Below are positions 14,093-15,383 of a stretch of DNA of 15,383 nt, piece after piece. Source of the DNA: JAFGSZ01 sp964492185 (GTDB lineage: Bacteria > Bacteroidota > Bacteroidia > Bacteroidales > UBA10428); assembly GCA_964492185.1 (NCBI GenBank), contig CAZBJH010000081.1, positions 1 to 15,383 of the forward strand. The letters are read 5' to 3'. Made by a program: the position numbers and the translations under genes. Each line of letters begins with the position of its first letter. Within the stretch, counting starts at the first letter, position 1. The notes beneath the pieces were generated by a model, which was not told where the DNA came from, made no database searches, and saw nothing but the letters and a program-made list of their open reading frames with translations.

Positions 14093-15322
14093 ATGGACGG
14101 GCAGAAAATAACTAAAAATCAAAATGGCGAGCCTAATGTACCTGATCATCCGGTCATTCCTTTTATTGAAGGTGACGGAACAGGGCCTGATATATGGGCC
14201 GCTTCGGTCAGGGTTTTTGACGCGGCTGTTGAAAAGGCTTATGCAGGAAAGAAAAAGATTATCTGGAAAGAAGTCATGGCCGGAGAAAAATCCTATAACA
14301 AGTCGGGAGAATGGTTGCCCGGGCAAACTCTTGATACAATAAAGGAATATCTTGTAGCTATAAAAGGACCTCTTACAACTCCGGTGGGAGGGGGGATACG
14401 TTCATTAAATGTGGCACTTCGCCAGATACTTGACCTGTATGTATGTTTGCGTCCTGTTAAATATTACAAGGGTGTTCCTTCACCTGTCAAAGATCCTGCC
14501 GCCACTGATATGGTTATCTTCAGAGAAAATTCGGAAGATATCTATGCGGGTATTGAATGGATGAACGGAACAGAGGAAGCGGATAAGATCAAAAATTTTC
14601 TGTTAAAAGATATGGGGGTAACTAAAATACGCTTTCCCGGATCGATATCCATTGGCATTAAGCCGGTATCGCGGGAAGGTACCGAACGCCTGGTAAGGGC
14701 GGCCATAAATTACGCGATCGAACATGACCTGCCGTCCGTAACCATAGTACACAAGGGTAATATTATGAAGTTCACAGAAGGTGCATTCCGCGATTGGAGT
14801 TATGCACTGGCAAAAAACGAGTTCAATGCTTCGGAGATAGATGGCGGCCCCTGGTGTTCATTAGATAATCCCGGTACAGGAAAGAAGATAATAATTAAGG
14901 ATGTTATCGCCGATGCTTTTTTACAACAGATATTAACCCGTCCGGCAGAGTATTCAGTGATCGCGACACTCAATCTTAACGGAGATTACATTTCAGATGC
15001 GCTGGCGGCTATTGTTGGTGGTATTGGTATTGCCCCCGGGGCTAATATTAATTATGAAACCGGTCATGCTATTTTTGAAGCCACTCATGGAACAGCACCC
15101 AAATACGCGGGCCAGGACAAGGTAAACCCGGGTTCCCTGATATTGTCCGGTGTGCTGATGCTGGATTATTTAGGATGGGGTGAAGCAGCCGGACTAATCA
15201 AAAAAGGATTGCAAACGGCAATAATCAACAAAAAGGTGACTTATGATTTTGAACGGTTGATGACTGGTGCCACTAAGTTGAAGTGCTCTGAATTTGGTGA
15301 TGAGATAATCTCAAATATGTAA
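14093..15322 (+). CDS. icd: NADP-dependent isocitrate dehydrogenase
   Basis: Icd converts isocitrate to 2-oxoglutarate and CO2 in the TCA cycle, making NADPH. The 409-residue protein is of the E. coli dimeric type. Substrate-binding Ser104, Asn106 and Arg110 lie in GGGIRSLNVALR, with Arg120 and Arg144 nearby; Tyr151 and Lys221 are the catalytic pair, and the metal aspartates are Asp298 and Asp302 (NGDYISD). NADP preference is supported by Lys337-Tyr338, Val344, Tyr384 and Arg388, equivalents of E. coli Lys344, Tyr345, Val351, Tyr391 and Arg395. Ser104 matches the E. coli Ser113 phosphorylated by AceK; no aceK gene is in the window. It has no Shine-Dalgarno. A repeat element begins 7 bp after the stop, and no separate terminator is visible. 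Confidence 0.97.
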   Translation: MDGQKITKNQNGEPNVPDHPVIPFIEGDGTGPDIWAASVRVFDAAVEKAYAGKKKIIWKEVMAGEKSYNKSGEWLPGQTLDTIKEYLVAIKGPLTTPVGGGIRSLNVALRQILDLYVCLRPVKYYKGVPSPVKDPAATDMVIFRENSEDIYAGIEWMNGTEEADKIKNFLLKDMGVTKIRFPGSISIGIKPVSREGTERLVRAAINYAIEHDLPSVTIVHKGNIMKFTEGAFRDWSYALAKNEFNASEIDGGPWCSLDNPGTGKKIIIKDVIADAFLQQILTRPAEYSVIATLNLNGDYISDALAAIVGGIGIAPGANINYETGHAIFEATHGTAPKYAGQDKVNPGSLILSGVLMLDYLGWGEAAGLIKKGLQTAIINKKVTYDFERLMTGATKLKCSEFGDEIISNM

Positions 15323-15328
15323 CACTAA

Positions 15329-15383
15329 AGTGTCTGTCCATAAAGTCCCATTTGCCGCGTTACGCTTGTCCGAAAATTGCTCA
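15329..15383. mobile_element. End of a second element sharing the MITE terminal repeat (cut by the window edge)
   Basis: AGTGTCTGTCCATAAA (15329-15344) matches the left end of the 2257-2477 element at 15 of 16 positions. Over 21 bp it matches the reverse complement of that element's right end at 19. The sequence beyond (GTCCCATTTGCCGCG...) is different, so this is either another subtype or a full IS whose transposase lies outside the window. The start is 7 bp past the icd stop. Confidence 0.6.

Noticed and set aside
14093..15322. icd as a recent transfer from Gammaproteobacteria because of its strong likeness to the E. coli enzyme
   Set aside because: This Icd type is highly conserved and widespread, base use looks like its neighbours, and it has a Bacteroidota-type promoter. 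A phylogeny would be needed to argue for transfer.

Overview
The window is about 15.4 kb of AT-rich chromosome that reads as a member of the Bacteroidota, probably class Bacteroidia. Several things point there: a DUF4293 membrane protein, Bacteroidota-style promoters (TAnnTTTG -7 boxes, one with TTTG exactly 19 nt upstream), almost no Shine-Dalgarno sequences before genes, an LptD / N-acetylmuramoyl-L-alanine amidase / MCE-protein cluster, and an rpsF-rpsR-rplI operon without ssb. It is mostly core genome. No phage, CRISPR array, tRNA or rRNA gene was seen.

Layout: (1) 1-186 is an intergenic region with an inverted repeat and a promoter, followed by a DUF4293 protein (+). (2) pyrB-pyrI (-) encode the catalytic and regulatory subunits of aspartate carbamoyltransferase. 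(3) Upstream of pyrB lies a 221-bp MITE-like element with terminal inverted repeats and a candidate 4-bp target duplication. (4) A DMT/EamA transporter and a YigZ/IMPACT protein form a two-gene minus-strand unit. (5) dnaA (-) follows a 372-bp very AT-rich spacer. (6) The cell-envelope cluster has an amidase and an MlaD-like MCE protein on the minus strand, divergent from a large lptD on the plus strand. (7) A strong bidirectional terminator separates lptD from the convergent rpsF-rpsR-rplI operon (-). (8) dnaX and icd (both +) each follow a recognisable promoter. (9) The right edge enters a second element that shares its terminal repeat with the MITE-like element.

How the genes work together: LptD, the amidase and the MCE protein all serve the envelope (LPS insertion, peptidoglycan hydrolysis, lipid transport). 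dnaA and dnaX serve replication initiation and the clamp loader. bS6 and bS18 are neighbours on the 30S platform, and in Bacteroidota they help to hide the anti-Shine-Dalgarno sequence.

No wholly new system was found. The most interesting signals are regulatory: (a) poly-A runs in dnaX where a one-base slip in either direction gives an almost immediate stop at the end of the gamma-like region, suggesting slippage-made gamma; (b) a strong Shine-Dalgarno in front of rpsR only, consistent with proposed bS18 autoregulation; (c) two apparently face-to-face promoters between the amidase gene and lptD, with a probably mis-called lptD start; and (d) two ends of a mobile repeat family.
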